The position numbers and the translations under genes were made by a program. Shown piece by piece: positions 1 to 8,309 of a stretch of 64,000 bases of DNA. The stretch spans positions 62,001 to 126,000 of the forward strand of contig NZ_JBGCCH010000006.1 of assembly GCF_041261205.1 (NCBI RefSeq). Reading direction: 5' to 3'. Source of the stretch: Catenulispora sp. MAP5-51 (GTDB lineage Bacteria > Actinomycetota > Actinomycetes > Streptomycetales > Catenulisporaceae). Within the stretch, counting starts at the first letter, position 1; every line of letters begins with the position of its first letter. The notes below the pieces were generated by a model. It saw only the letters and a list, made by a program, of their open reading frames with translations, was not told where the DNA came from and ran no database searches.

Positions 1-3000
1 ACGGCGGTCAGCGCGGCGTCGACGGCGCGGGCCAGGGCGACCGCCGGGGCCGGGACCCAGGCGTCGGCGGGATCGGCGTGTTCGAGGTCTGGCAGCGCGG
101 CCGCGAGCAGGCCGGTGGCGGTGAAGCGGCGCAGGGCGGCGATGGCCTCGTCGCGGACGGCGGTCGCCTCCCCGATGTCGTCCTGGAGCTGCTGGCGGCG
201 GCCTTCGGCGCGTTCACGGTCCTTGAGAGCCTGCTCTCGGCGGGCGCCGACGGACTTCACGGCGGCTTCGGCGGCTGTGAACGCCGAGCCGACGGCTTCG
301 AGGCGGCGGTAGAGCTCTTCCACCGCCGCGCCGGAGGTCGCGACCAGGGTGCGGTGCCGTTCGGCCGCGGCCTCGGCGGCGGATCGGCTGGTGAGTTCGG
401 CCTCGTCGGCTTCGGCCAGGCGGGCGGTGGCGTCGTGCCGCCGGGCTTCGGCGTCGGCGGCCTCGGCCGCGGACCGGGTGGCCGTGGTCAGCGCCGACCA
501 CAGCCCGGACAGGATGGTCCGGTATTCGTTGAGCGCTTCGGTCACGGACTCCAGTGCGCCGAGGTCCGCGGGCAGGTGGACGTCCTCGGCGAAGGCGAGC
601 AGCGCCGCCGCGGCCTCCTGCGCTGCCTCGGCCGCGGGCTCGACGGCTGCGAGCGCCTCCTCGCGCAGGTCGGCGGCGGCCCGAGCCGCTTCGGCATGAG
701 TCGCGGCGCGGCTGTGGGCGTCGCGCAGCACCGCGTCCGACGGCCGGGTGCCAAGCTCCTCGGCGAGGGCGTCCAAGCGCGCGGCGACGGCGCGCGAGGA
801 GTCGGCCAGTGCTTCGATCTGTGCGTCCAGGAGCGCGGCCTGGTCGGCGAGGTCGGCCAGGCGCGCGCGGCGCGCGGCTTCCCGTGCTCCGTCGCCGATG
901 TAGAGGGCTGATTCCTTGCGCCAGCCACCGCGCAGCGCGCCCAGGCGGAAGCGTCCGTCCGGACTGACCCAGGTGTGGTGGCCGTCGCCGTCGCCGCTGG
1001 CCGGGACGCCGCCGATCGCGGCGAGGACAGCCGCGACGGTCGGCTCGGTGAGCGCGGCGGCCTGTGGATCAGCCGTGTCGATCGCGGGGCGCAGGGCTGT
1101 GGCAAGGGTGGTGTCGGGAGCCGGGCCGGTCGGCGAGACGAGCGTGTCGCCGGCAACGTCGATCAGGCGGCCGTCGGGACTGACCCAGGCGTCCAGGAGG
1201 CCGCAGGCCTCCAGAGCGGCCTCCAGGCCCGCACGGTCCGATTCCGTGATGTGGTCGTGGAAGTCCACGACCTTCCACAGGGGCGCGCCCGGCCGGTCGA
1301 GGCGGGTATCCGCCTGGCGCGTGTGCGGGATCGGCGGGGCGCTGTGGTGCCCCTGCTCCAGGCCGGCGATCATTTCGGCGACGATGGACCGGTCCTTCTG
1401 GACACGGGCGCGTCGGGCGTCGATGTCCGCACTGCGGCGGTTCAGCACAGCGGCGTGGGAACGGCCGGTCTCGTCGGCCCGCAGCATCATCGGGTTGGGG
1501 CCGTCGAGCGTGTCGACCCAGAGCCCGAGCTCGGAAAGCGCCTCCTCGCGATCCGGCAGCACGATCTCGGAGCACTCGGCGCTCCAGGTCTGCCATGTGC
1601 CGACAAGGGATGTGCCGCACGCCGCGACGGTATCGGCGGCGGCGGCGGCCTGCTCGGCGGTCGCGGTCGCGGTCGCCGCGGCCCGCTCGGCAGCGGCTCG
1701 CGCCGCGCCGAGTCGCCGTGCGGCCGCGTCGGATGCCGTGTGCAGACCGCGCAAACCGGTGATCGCCTGTTGGCGGTCGCGGATCAGTGCCTCGGCAGAC
1801 GTGCGTGCCGGCAAGGTGTCGAACGCTGCGGCGTCGAGTACTGCGATGGCGCCGCGAACGGCGGCATGATCGATGCCCGCGGTCTCGGCCGCGGTCTCGG
1901 CATCGCGGTGCTGCGCCTGGACGGTATCCGCGTCGGTGTCGGCGTTGTTTCGCGCCGTCGCGGCGCGAGTCGTCCAGGTTTCGGCGTCCCGCAGGGCGCG
2001 GTGGCGGTCGTCGGCACGACTGCGCGCAACGCCGGCCAGCGCGTCGGCTGACGCCGCCAGCCGTTCGATCTCGCGAGCGGTGTCCATCGCGGGATCGCGG
2101 TTCAGCGCGTCCTTCTGCGCGGACAACAGGGTCTTGCGTTCGTCGAGTTCGGCCAGTTCTCCCTCGGCGGCGATGAACGCGGTGTTCGCCTCCTCCTGGG
2201 CCGTCGTCGCCGCGCCCAGGTCGCGGCCCAGCTTCTCGTACTTGCTGTGGGTGTGCCGTACCCCCGCGGCTGTGCGCTTGGCGGCGACCTGGGCGTAGCG
2301 GCGGTAGTGGGAGAGGAAGGCTGAAGCCGCATTGTGCGCCTCGACCAGGGCGGCCAGCGCATCCCGCTCGTCCTGCAGACCCCGGAAGGCCTCGGCGATC
2401 TCCCCGACCAGATTGTCGGCCAGCGGTGGCAGCGCCTCGGTGAGGGCCTTCGACAGCAGTTTCTCGTCAGGCTTCTTCGACAGTTGCGGTTGCCGCAGCT
2501 GGATCAGGAGGTTGACGAGGGCTTCGTAGCGTTCGGCGCCCAGCCCGAACAGTGCCTCGTCCACCGCGCGGCGGTACGCCTTGGCGGTGGTGTACACCGC
2601 GTGCGGCCCGATTTTCTCCTCCAGCGTCTTGCGGGAGTACGACACGCGGTGTTCGTTCCGCAGCGGCAATTCCGGCCCGACGCGCAGGTCGGTGACGAAG
2701 AACCAATGGTCGGCGATGCCCCTGCCGCGCACGGCCTTCAGGCCGCAGCCGATCGTCCGGTACAGCGGCACGCCGTCGTCGCCGATCCGGCCGAACTCCA
2801 GCCAGGTGTATCCCAGGCGCTCGTCGTGCGGGTGCTTGTCGCCGAGCAGGAGGTTCCACTCCATCCGCTTGTTGCGGTCGCCGTCGGGCTCGACACGGGA
2901 CGGAATCAGTTCCCCGTCCAGCAGGAATGGCAGCGTCAGTGCCAGGACCTTGGACTTGCCGGTGCCGTTGTTGCCGCGCAGCAGCAGCCGGCCGTCGTGG

Positions 3001-3119
3001 AAGCGGAACTCCTCGGCGTCGTAGTAGAACACGTCGATGAGGCCCGCGCGCAGCGGCTGCCAGCGGTCGCGGACCGGCTGGGGCAGCGCTTCGGCCGTGG
3101 ACGTGGTCGGGGTGTTCAC
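1..3119 (-). CDS. jetC: JetC, SMC-like ATPase of type II Wadjet system (3' end outside window)
   Basis: This is the SMC/MukB-like motor of a Wadjet defence complex (TIGR02680-type), which extrudes DNA loops so that small circular plasmids are recognised and cut. About 1,039 codons are present; the family usually runs to 1,300-1,400, so the C-terminal ATPase half lies beyond the left edge. A Walker A motif, GNNGTGKS, sits at residues 49-56, after an N-terminal stretch typical of the family. Long Ala/Glu/Arg-rich helical stretches follow, consistent with coiled coil, and a WVSPDGR motif occurs twice in the middle. The GTG start at 3119 overlaps the jetB stop (GTGA), so translation is probably coupled. 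The frame stays open to the edge. JetD (DUF2399-type nuclease) would be expected next on the left; this is inference. Confidence 0.88.
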   Translation of the reverse strand, partial: MNTPTTSTAEALPQPVRDRWQPLRAGLIDVFYYDAEEFRFHDGRLLLRGNNGTGKSKVLALTLPFLLDGELIPSRVEPDGDRNKRMEWNLLLGDKHPHDERLGYTWLEFGRIGDDGVPLYRTIGCGLKAVRGRGIADHWFFVTDLRVGPELPLRNEHRVSYSRKTLEEKIGPHAVYTTAKAYRRAVDEALFGLGAERYEALVNLLIQLRQPQLSKKPDEKLLSKALTEALPPLADNLVGEIAEAFRGLQDERDALAALVEAHNAASAFLSHYRRYAQVAAKRTAAGVRHTHSKYEKLGRDLGAATTAQEEANTAFIAAEGELAELDERKTLLSAQKDALNRDPAMDTAREIERLAASADALAGVARSRADDRHRALRDAETWTTRAATARNNADTDADTVQAQHRDAETAAETAGIDHAAVRGAIAVLDAAAFDTLPARTSAEALIRDRQQAITGLRGLHTASDAAARRLGAARAAAERAAATATATAEQAAAAADTVAACGTSLVGTWQTWSAECSEIVLPDREEALSELGLWVDTLDGPNPMMLRADETGRSHAAVLNRRSADIDARRARVQKDRSIVAEMIAGLEQGHHSAPPIPHTRQADTRLDRPGAPLWKVVDFHDHITESDRAGLEAALEACGLLDAWVSPDGRLIDVAGDTLVSPTGPAPDTTLATALRPAIDTADPQAAALTEPTVAAVLAAIGGVPASGDGDGHHTWVSPDGRFRLGALRGGWRKESALYIGDGAREAARRARLADLADQAALLDAQIEALADSSRAVAARLDALAEELGTRPSDAVLRDAHSRAATHAEAARAAADLREEALAAVEPAAEAAQEAAAALLAFAEDVHLPADLGALESVTEALNEYRTILSGLWSALTTATRSAAEAADAEARRHDATARLAEADEAELTSRSAAEAAAERHRTLVATSGAAVEELYRRLEAVGSAFTAAEAAVKSVGARREQALKDRERAEGRRQQLQDDIGEATAVRDEAIAALRRFTATGLLAAALPDLEHADPADAWVPAPAVALARAVDAALTA

Positions 3120-4363
3120 GAGCGGACTCCGGCCTTCTTGATCGTCGGTTCGGTCATGGCGAACCGCATCAGCGCCGAGCGCGGGTGGACCCGCGGCTCG
3201 CCGTGGTCATCGGGGACGCGGATCACCAGGTTGAGGGCTTCCAGCTTGGCGACGGCCTGCTCGGCCAGGTCGGCGGCTGCCGCGGGTTCCTGTGCGGTCT
3301 TGCGCCAATATGAGGCGTGGACCTTGGCCTGGGCTTGGATGAAGCGGGTGAGTTCCGGCAGCGACGGGGCCCTGCCGTCGGTGGCGAGCTTGGTGGCGAT
3401 CAGCAGGGTGACGTGGCCGTCGGTACCCTGTTCCGGCATGCGGACATCCGTGAGCATGTCGTCCGGGTCGACCATGGCGATGCCCTCTGCGCGCATCTCG
3501 GGGATCAGGCCGGTCAGCTCCGTGATGCGGCGGGTGATGGCGACGCGCTGGTTGACCAGATAGGCGCGTTCGGCCTCAGTGAGGTCGGCGTAGTAGACGA
3601 CCGGGTCATCCAACAGCCGGCGGGTCATCGCGTGCCGCAGCGAGCGTAGGCGCAGGTCGTCGGTGTCGGGCAGCGGTTCGGCGGCCAGCGCCGTCAGGCG
3701 GTCCTCGAAGGCCGGAGCGGTCACGGTGGACGCGCCGCGCGAGGTCGCGAGCAGCCCGCCGGTGACCCGGCGGTCCACGTCGTAGAGGACGTCGTTGCCG
3801 CCGTCGGAGACGAAGGCCTCCTCATCGCCTTGGACCCGGGTGAGCACGCCCCAGGACAGCAGGAGTCTGACGACGGCGACGAGGTCGGCGCGTTCTTCGC
3901 GGCGTTCCATGGCGAAGGTGATCCCCGCTTCGGTCAGCGCCGGGTCGGCCGCGCCGGTCAGCACGCCCTCGGCCAGGCGGCCCAGCGTGGTCTGCGACTC
4001 CGAGCGCTCCAGCGCCGCCAGCGCCAGGCACAGCAGCACGTAGCGGCGCCGGGTGAACGGGACTTTGGTCTTCGGCGTGCGCGCCGGACGAGTCGCGTCA
4101 CCCAGGTCGGCCGGCTTCTTGAACAGGCGCGCGGTCTCGGCGTCCACGGTCAGCCGCCAGCCGGTCTGCTCGGCGAACCAGCCGGCCAGCGCCGCGGCGT
4201 GTTTGCGGACCAGGCGGAAGTCGTCGTCGCGGGCGGTCAGCAGCGGTGCGGCCAGCAGGGCCCGGGCGGCGCGGCGGCGTTCGACGTCGTGGTCGGCGGC
4301 GGCGGCCGTGGCCGGGGCGGACGGCGTGAGCGGCGTGAGTGGCGTGGTGTCCAGGACAGTCAT
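3116..4363 (-). CDS. jetB: JetB, DUF2398 / TIGR02678 family, type II Wadjet subunit
   Basis: A 415-residue protein matching the DUF2398 family, the MukE/KITE-like accessory subunit that binds the kleisin in Wadjet complexes. The recognisable features are a basic N-terminal helix (VERRRAARALLAAPLLTA), an RLFKKP motif near residue 85 and winged-helix-like segments through the middle (for example RRRYVLLCLALAALERSE). No membrane segment or signal peptide is seen. The ATG start overlaps the jetA stop as ATGA at 4360-4363, and its own stop overlaps the jetC start, so the three genes form one tightly coupled operon. The proline/threonine/alanine-rich first 25 residues look like a flexible tail; a start further inside the frame cannot be excluded. 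Confidence 0.88.
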   Translation of the reverse strand: MTVLDTTPLTPLTPSAPATAAAADHDVERRRAARALLAAPLLTARDDDFRLVRKHAAALAGWFAEQTGWRLTVDAETARLFKKPADLGDATRPARTPKTKVPFTRRRYVLLCLALAALERSESQTTLGRLAEGVLTGAADPALTEAGITFAMERREERADLVAVVRLLLSWGVLTRVQGDEEAFVSDGGNDVLYDVDRRVTGGLLATSRGASTVTAPAFEDRLTALAAEPLPDTDDLRLRSLRHAMTRRLLDDPVVYYADLTEAERAYLVNQRVAITRRITELTGLIPEMRAEGIAMVDPDDMLTDVRMPEQGTDGHVTLLIATKLATDGRAPSLPELTRFIQAQAKVHASYWRKTAQEPAAAADLAEQAVAKLEALNLVIRVPDDHGEPRVHPRSALMRFAMTEPTIKKAGVRS

Positions 4364-5994
4364 CGGGGCGGGTCCTCCCGGCCGTGCGCGGACAGGTCGA
4401 TGATCTCGATCACGTGTTCCGGGCCGGACAGCGTGCCGTCCGCGGTCGGGATCCGCACGATCCTCGCGGCGTCGACGAGCTTGAGCCGGATCTCCATCGT
4501 GCCGTCGCCGCTGGTGGCCGTCGTCGTGGAGACGCCGGGACGGCGCGCGGCCAGCGCGTCTCCCAGGACGGACAGGAACAGGCGGAACGCGCGCGGATCC
4601 AGGCCGTCCGGGCCGGCCAGCTCCGACAGGAGAACCGGGCCGTCGGTGGCCAGCAGGCGCCGGGCCTCGGCGATCTCGGCGGCCTCGCGTTCGGCCAGCT
4701 CGGCGAGTTTCCGACGTCCCGCTTCGCGGTCGATCGCCTTGTTCGCGCTGCCGCGCCGCTCGTAGGAACCGGTCTCGCGCAGCCTGGGGCTGATCAGCAG
4801 GGGAGCCGCGTCGGCCCACGGGGTTCCCGGCTGGTATTCGGCGGCCTCCCAGGCGCCCTCGGTCTGGGCGTCGACGGTCAGGTGACGGGCCGGGGCCAGG
4901 GCGAACGCCGCACGCCAGAGCCGGTGGGCCGCGCCGTCGTCCGGAGCCTGGGCGAAGAACCGCGCCAGCGCGCGGAAGTCGGCAGACCGGTCCGAGCGGC
5001 CGCCGCGTCGTTCGTTGAGGGCGGCCACGGTGTTCACCAGATTGGTGATGCCGCTGACCGCCGCGTTGCGCAGCAGGCGCGCCTGGGACGGGCGTCGGGT
5101 TCCGGTGCTGACGAACCATTCGCGAAGCCCGCGCCAGCGGTTCTCCCAGTCGCGCACCGCCGACTGGACCGCGGCGGTGTAGGCGTCGAAGCTGCCGACG
5201 TCCGCGTGGCGGTCGGGTACGGCGTCCACCGCCTCGCGGCGGGCGGCGGCCTCCAGGACCCGCGCTATCCCAGCGGTCTCGATCCGCTCGATCAACCCGG
5301 CGATTTGCGCGCCGCGGTTGGCCAGGTCGGCGATGAACTTGTCGATGTACTCGATCAGCCGGTCCTTGTAGGCCAGGAACGCGTCCTCGTCGCCGTCGGT
5401 GAAATCCACCGCGCGGCGGAGCGAGGACATGAATGCTTCAGCGTTGTCGGCCAGACCGGTGAAGCGTTCCGTGAGGGCGAACAACAGCAGCCCGACGGTC
5501 GCCTGATCCGGTGCCTCCGATGCCTCGGCGTGGACCAGGAGCGCGGTGAGCTGTTCGGCGATGTCGGCCAGGGCCACCGTCTGCAGGCGCCCGCGCAGGC
5601 CGAGGGCCTGTTCATAGTGCTCGATCGCGGACAACGCGGCTTGGCCGTGCCGGGTCAGCTGGTAGATCTTGCGGGCGCGGTTGAAGTCCTCGACCGTGGT
5701 CACCCGGCCCGTGTCGGCGTCCGAACGAAGGTTGCCCCATTCGACGAGCTTGTCGAGGGCCTGGATCAGGGCGTCCGGGTCGGGGAGCGGCGGGACATCG
5801 GCGGGCTGCGGCACGCCGGCGCCCGGGACGATCGGATCAGAGTTCCGCGGCCAGTCCGCCAGGACGTCCTCGGGCCGCAGATGCACCGTGAAACGCTGCT
5901 TGGCCAGGGAGAAGACGCCGAGCACCGCGCTGTAGAGCTGCGCGTTCGGGGTGCCGAGGTAGGCGAACGGCTGCGGCGTCGGCACGTCGGTCAC
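4360..5994 (-). CDS. jetA: JetA, DUF2397 / TIGR02677 family, type II Wadjet kleisin-like subunit
   Basis: A 544-residue protein of the DUF2397 family, the kleisin (MukF-like) subunit that bridges the JetC heads. It opens with the family-like PFAYLGTPNAQLYSAVLGVF, then a winged-helix region containing LDKLVEWGNL and a long helical body. The frame is open well upstream of 5994, but the N-terminal family match begins just after a GTG codon at 5994, which I take as the start. No clear Shine-Dalgarno precedes it, while a CACAAT hexamer sits about 8 bases upstream, so the message may be leaderless. This is the first gene of the jetABC operon and is divergent from the HNH nuclease gene. Confidence 0.87.
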   Translation of the reverse strand: MTDVPTPQPFAYLGTPNAQLYSAVLGVFSLAKQRFTVHLRPEDVLADWPRNSDPIVPGAGVPQPADVPPLPDPDALIQALDKLVEWGNLRSDADTGRVTTVEDFNRARKIYQLTRHGQAALSAIEHYEQALGLRGRLQTVALADIAEQLTALLVHAEASEAPDQATVGLLLFALTERFTGLADNAEAFMSSLRRAVDFTDGDEDAFLAYKDRLIEYIDKFIADLANRGAQIAGLIERIETAGIARVLEAAARREAVDAVPDRHADVGSFDAYTAAVQSAVRDWENRWRGLREWFVSTGTRRPSQARLLRNAAVSGITNLVNTVAALNERRGGRSDRSADFRALARFFAQAPDDGAAHRLWRAAFALAPARHLTVDAQTEGAWEAAEYQPGTPWADAAPLLISPRLRETGSYERRGSANKAIDREAGRRKLAELAEREAAEIAEARRLLATDGPVLLSELAGPDGLDPRAFRLFLSVLGDALAARRPGVSTTTATSGDGTMEIRLKLVDAARIVRIPTADGTLSGPEHVIEIIDLSAHGREDPPR

Positions 5995-6148
5995 GGCGTC
6001 TATTGTGGCAGCCCGGTGAGGCGGGTTGGAGCCAAACGGGTGAATCGGACAGGTGATGGCCCGTCGTCTTGTGGACCAGGCGACTTTCTTGACCGGATGC
6101 CGACGGCTGTGGTGGACCTCGTGCCGGCCGTCGTGGGAAGGTGCCGGC
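5995..6148. promoter_or_regulatory. Divergent promoter region between the Wadjet operon and the HNH nuclease
   Basis: The only non-coding space between two head-to-head defence genes, 154 bases, must hold both promoters. On the minus strand a CACAAT -10-like hexamer lies just before the jetA GTG. On the plus strand GGGAAGG at 6135-6141 is a good ribosome-binding site for the GTG at 6149. I see no strong palindrome. Confidence 0.5.
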
Positions 6149-7066
6149 GTGACGCGTAGCAGTGTTCGAAGTGAGGCGTTCGACAGGCGGTTCCGTGAGG
6201 CGGCGTTCGCGTGGCTGCAAGGACGCGGGGGCCTGCCGATCGTCACGCGCGAAGAGTTGATGGCGTTCGAGTTCGAGGGCGAACGGATCGGGCTGATTGA
6301 TCAAGGGCGGGGGATCCGGCGTCCGGCCGGGCTGCCCGGGGCGGTGTCGATCCTGACGACGTACTCGCCGAACCAAGCCTCCGCGCCGTATGCGGACGTG
6401 CCAGGTGAGGACGGGTTCCTGCGGTACAAATACCGCGTCGGCGCTGCCGGCGAACCGGACAATCGGGCGGTCCGAGAGGCGATGGCGGCGATGCTGCCGA
6501 TGATCTGGTTCTACGGGATAGCGGCGGGCACCTATCTGGCAACTTTCCCGGTGTACGCGGTCGCGGAGGAAGCGGCAGACCAGCAGTTCGTGATCTCCGC
6601 GGACGTGCCGGTCGATCTCGCGGACGTCAACGCGGGTTCGCTCATCGAGCGTCGATACCGACAGGTACATGCCTACCAGCGCGTTCATCAGCCCGTGTTC
6701 CGTGCACGGGTCATGCGGGCCTACGACCAGCGATGCGCGATGTGTTCCCTGCGCCATGTGTCGCTGTTGGACGCGGCGCACATCCGGCGGGACGCACATC
6801 CGATGGGGATCGCGGCGGTGTCGAACGGCATGGCGCTATGCAAGATCCACCATGCGGCATACGACCAGAACATCCTGGGGATCCGTCCCGACCTGGTGGT
6901 ACAGGTGCGGGCGGACATATTGGAGGAACTGGACGGGCCGATGCTGCTCCACGGTCTGCAGGAGATGGCCGGAGTTCGCCTCGCCGTTCCGCGGCACCGC
7001 GTCGAGAAGCCGAGTCAAGACGCCGTCGAGGAACGCTACGCCGAGTTCCTGGCCGCGACGCCCTGA
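6149..7066 (+). CDS. McrA-like HNH endonuclease, probable modification-dependent restriction enzyme
   Basis: A 305-residue protein with a C-terminal HNH nuclease domain of the type found in actinobacterial McrA-like enzymes that cut methylated or phosphorothioated DNA. The zinc-binding cysteines C196 and C199 (CAMC), H211 (LLDAAHI), N226 and H234/H235 (CKIHH) are all visible. The roughly 170 residues ahead of it contain YADVPGEDGFLRYKYR and WFYGIAAGTYLATFPVYAV, resembling the DNA-reading module fused to such nucleases. The GTG at 6149 is chosen because GGGAAGG lies 7 bases upstream; the frame is open further back but without a ribosome-binding site. The gene is divergent from the Wadjet operon, which supports a defence role. 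Which modification it recognises cannot be told. Confidence 0.78.
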   Translation: MTRSSVRSEAFDRRFREAAFAWLQGRGGLPIVTREELMAFEFEGERIGLIDQGRGIRRPAGLPGAVSILTTYSPNQASAPYADVPGEDGFLRYKYRVGAAGEPDNRAVREAMAAMLPMIWFYGIAAGTYLATFPVYAVAEEAADQQFVISADVPVDLADVNAGSLIERRYRQVHAYQRVHQPVFRARVMRAYDQRCAMCSLRHVSLLDAAHIRRDAHPMGIAAVSNGMALCKIHHAAYDQNILGIRPDLVVQVRADILEELDGPMLLHGLQEMAGVRLAVPRHRVEKPSQDAVEERYAEFLAATP

Positions 7067-7126
7067 CCTGTATTCGCATGCGCGTGTCGCCCCTTGCATG
7101 TCGGCTGCGGCCAAGGAAAGTAGCTT

Positions 7127-7142
7127 GAATCTACATAGATTC
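7127..7142. promoter_or_regulatory. Orphan perfect palindrome (operator-like) between convergent genes
   Basis: GAATCTA-CA-TAGATTC is a perfect 7-2-7 inverted repeat, followed at 7143-7151 by a second GATCTACAT half-like copy. It lies in an AT-richer patch between the 3' ends of two convergent genes, where an operator has no obvious target. It resembles the operator-promoters of small PadR-type regulator genes, so it may be a remnant of a lost gene. That identity is a guess. Confidence 0.45.
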
Positions 7143-7192
7143 GATCTACATGGCGCCACCTAAGCAGTGTCGCGAATGCGTGCGATGCCGTC

Positions 7193-7504
7193 TCACTTAC
7201 TGCCGACCAGGGCCTCGTCGCGCAAGACGTCGAGGTTCATGAACCGCACGTCGCTGTCGCAGAGCTCGCGCATCTGCGCTGCGATGCGCTGGGTCTCGGG
7301 GAGTTCGCTGTTGCGCATCGCGGCTTCGTAGGACGGGAATTCGATGATGTCCACGTAGCGGCCGGTGCGGTCGCGGTCCTGGGTGTGTAGGTCGTGGGTG
7401 GCTGTGCGCTTGCCTTCGGTTGCTGTGATCCACTCGTCGAGTAGCTTGTCGAACTCCTCGGCGTGGGTCGTTTCGTATTCCATGATCTGGATGAACGCCG
7501 TCAT
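7193..7504 (-). CDS. Small dimeric alpha/beta-barrel-like protein, function unknown
   Basis: A 103-residue soluble protein with the layout of the dimeric alpha/beta-barrel superfamily (antibiotic-biosynthesis-monooxygenase/Dabb fold): strand MTAFIQIMEYE, helix with EEFDKLLDEW, then GRYVDIIEFPSYEAAM and a C-terminal FMNLDVLRDE strand. No heme or metal ligand set is obvious, so no reaction is proposed. The ATG at 7504 follows a GGAGGCGTGAAA ribosome-binding site lying inside the end of the upstream gene, whose stop is only 2 bases away, so the two are co-translated. It probably partners the tandem-barrel protein encoded immediately upstream. Confidence 0.7.
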   Translation of the reverse strand: MTAFIQIMEYETTHAEEFDKLLDEWITATEGKRTATHDLHTQDRDRTGRYVDIIEFPSYEAAMRNSELPETQRIAAQMRELCDSDVRFMNLDVLRDEALVGSK

Positions 7505-7506
7505 TT

Positions 7507-8103
7507 TCACGCCTCCTTGCCTGCGGTGAAGTAGTTGTAGACGTTGTACACGGTCAGTGATGTGGCGGGTTCGACGCCGACCTTTGCTGTGTAGGGGAGG
7601 ATGTGGCTTTCGGCGAAGGCCTCGAAGGTGGCGCGGTCCTGCCAGACGTCGATGGTGCGTGCGCCGCCTTCGATTTCGGTGACCCAGTGGAACAGGCCGC
7701 CGTCTGCGCCGCCGGTCTTTGGGGCGAAGCCCATCAGGTCCATCACTTCGTCGTATTGGCGCATCTTGCCTTGGAACTCCATGACCACTGCGATGGGCGT
7801 GATTGTGTTCGCGAGTGTCCCGGCGGTCAGGTAGTTGTAGACGTCGTCGAACGTGGTTGTCGGCGGGTCTGTGATGCCCGCCTGGCGGCTGAGGGGTGCG
7901 ATCTGGTCGCGGGCGAACTCCTCGAAGCGTTCGCGGCTGGTCCAGACGTCGGTGAGTGTCATGCCGGCGCCGTCGACTCTTGCCCAGTGGAACAACAGTC
8001 CCGACGGGCCTGGCCCGCGTGGAGTGAGACCCATCAGCGCGCATGTGCGGTCGTACTGGTCGGTAGTGGTGGTGGGGAAGTTCAGCGTGACTCCGACGGA
8101 CAT
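7507..8103 (-). CDS. Tandem-duplicated dimeric alpha/beta-barrel-like protein
   Basis: A 198-residue protein built of two similar halves of about 95 residues. Each half carries the same landmarks: a Tyr-Asp pair and L-MG-P (CALMGLTPRG; MDLMGFAPKT), G-LFHW, a DVW strand end, F-E-FA and I-P. The halves also end alike (VYNYLTAG; VYNYFTAG). This internal duplication suggests a single chain forming a complete two-domain barrel. The ATG at 8103 follows AAAGGAG. The next gene, another barrel protein, begins 2 bases after this stop. The G/T-rich wobble positions differ somewhat from the very GC-rich neighbours. Function is unknown; relatives are loosely called NIPSNAP- or Dabb-like. Confidence 0.72.
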   Translation of the reverse strand: MSVGVTLNFPTTTTDQYDRTCALMGLTPRGPGPSGLLFHWARVDGAGMTLTDVWTSRERFEEFARDQIAPLSRQAGITDPPTTTFDDVYNYLTAGTLANTITPIAVVMEFQGKMRQYDEVMDLMGFAPKTGGADGGLFHWVTEIEGGARTIDVWQDRATFEAFAESHILPYTAKVGVEPATSLTVYNVYNYFTAGKEA

Positions 8104-8309
8104 GGCCGTACTCCTTTCCGGAGTCGGAAGCCTTCTCCTCACCCTAGGCCTGGCCGGCGTGACCAGGACCTGGGCGGAGCGGTGCGGTGCCCGGACCTGC
8201 GCGAGCTTAGGGACTTCTAGGCCATTCGGTTGACCCGGCATCCCGTCTACGATCAGTGCGCCGGCTGGCTGTCGGCGCCGATGTGCGACGAGGGCACGAG
8301 GAGACACTG

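Noticed and set aside
7150-7242. A 30-codon cysteine-rich mini-gene just after the orphan palindrome
   Set aside because: It spaces four Cys in a zinc-ribbon-like way, but it overlaps the end of a real minus-strand gene, has no ribosome-binding site and ends in Arg-rich sequence; it is more likely chance or a gene remnant.
8104-8309. Candidate TTGACC/TACGAT promoter for the YbjQ-type gene
   Set aside because: The hexamers are only 12 bases apart, too close for a sigma-70-type promoter.
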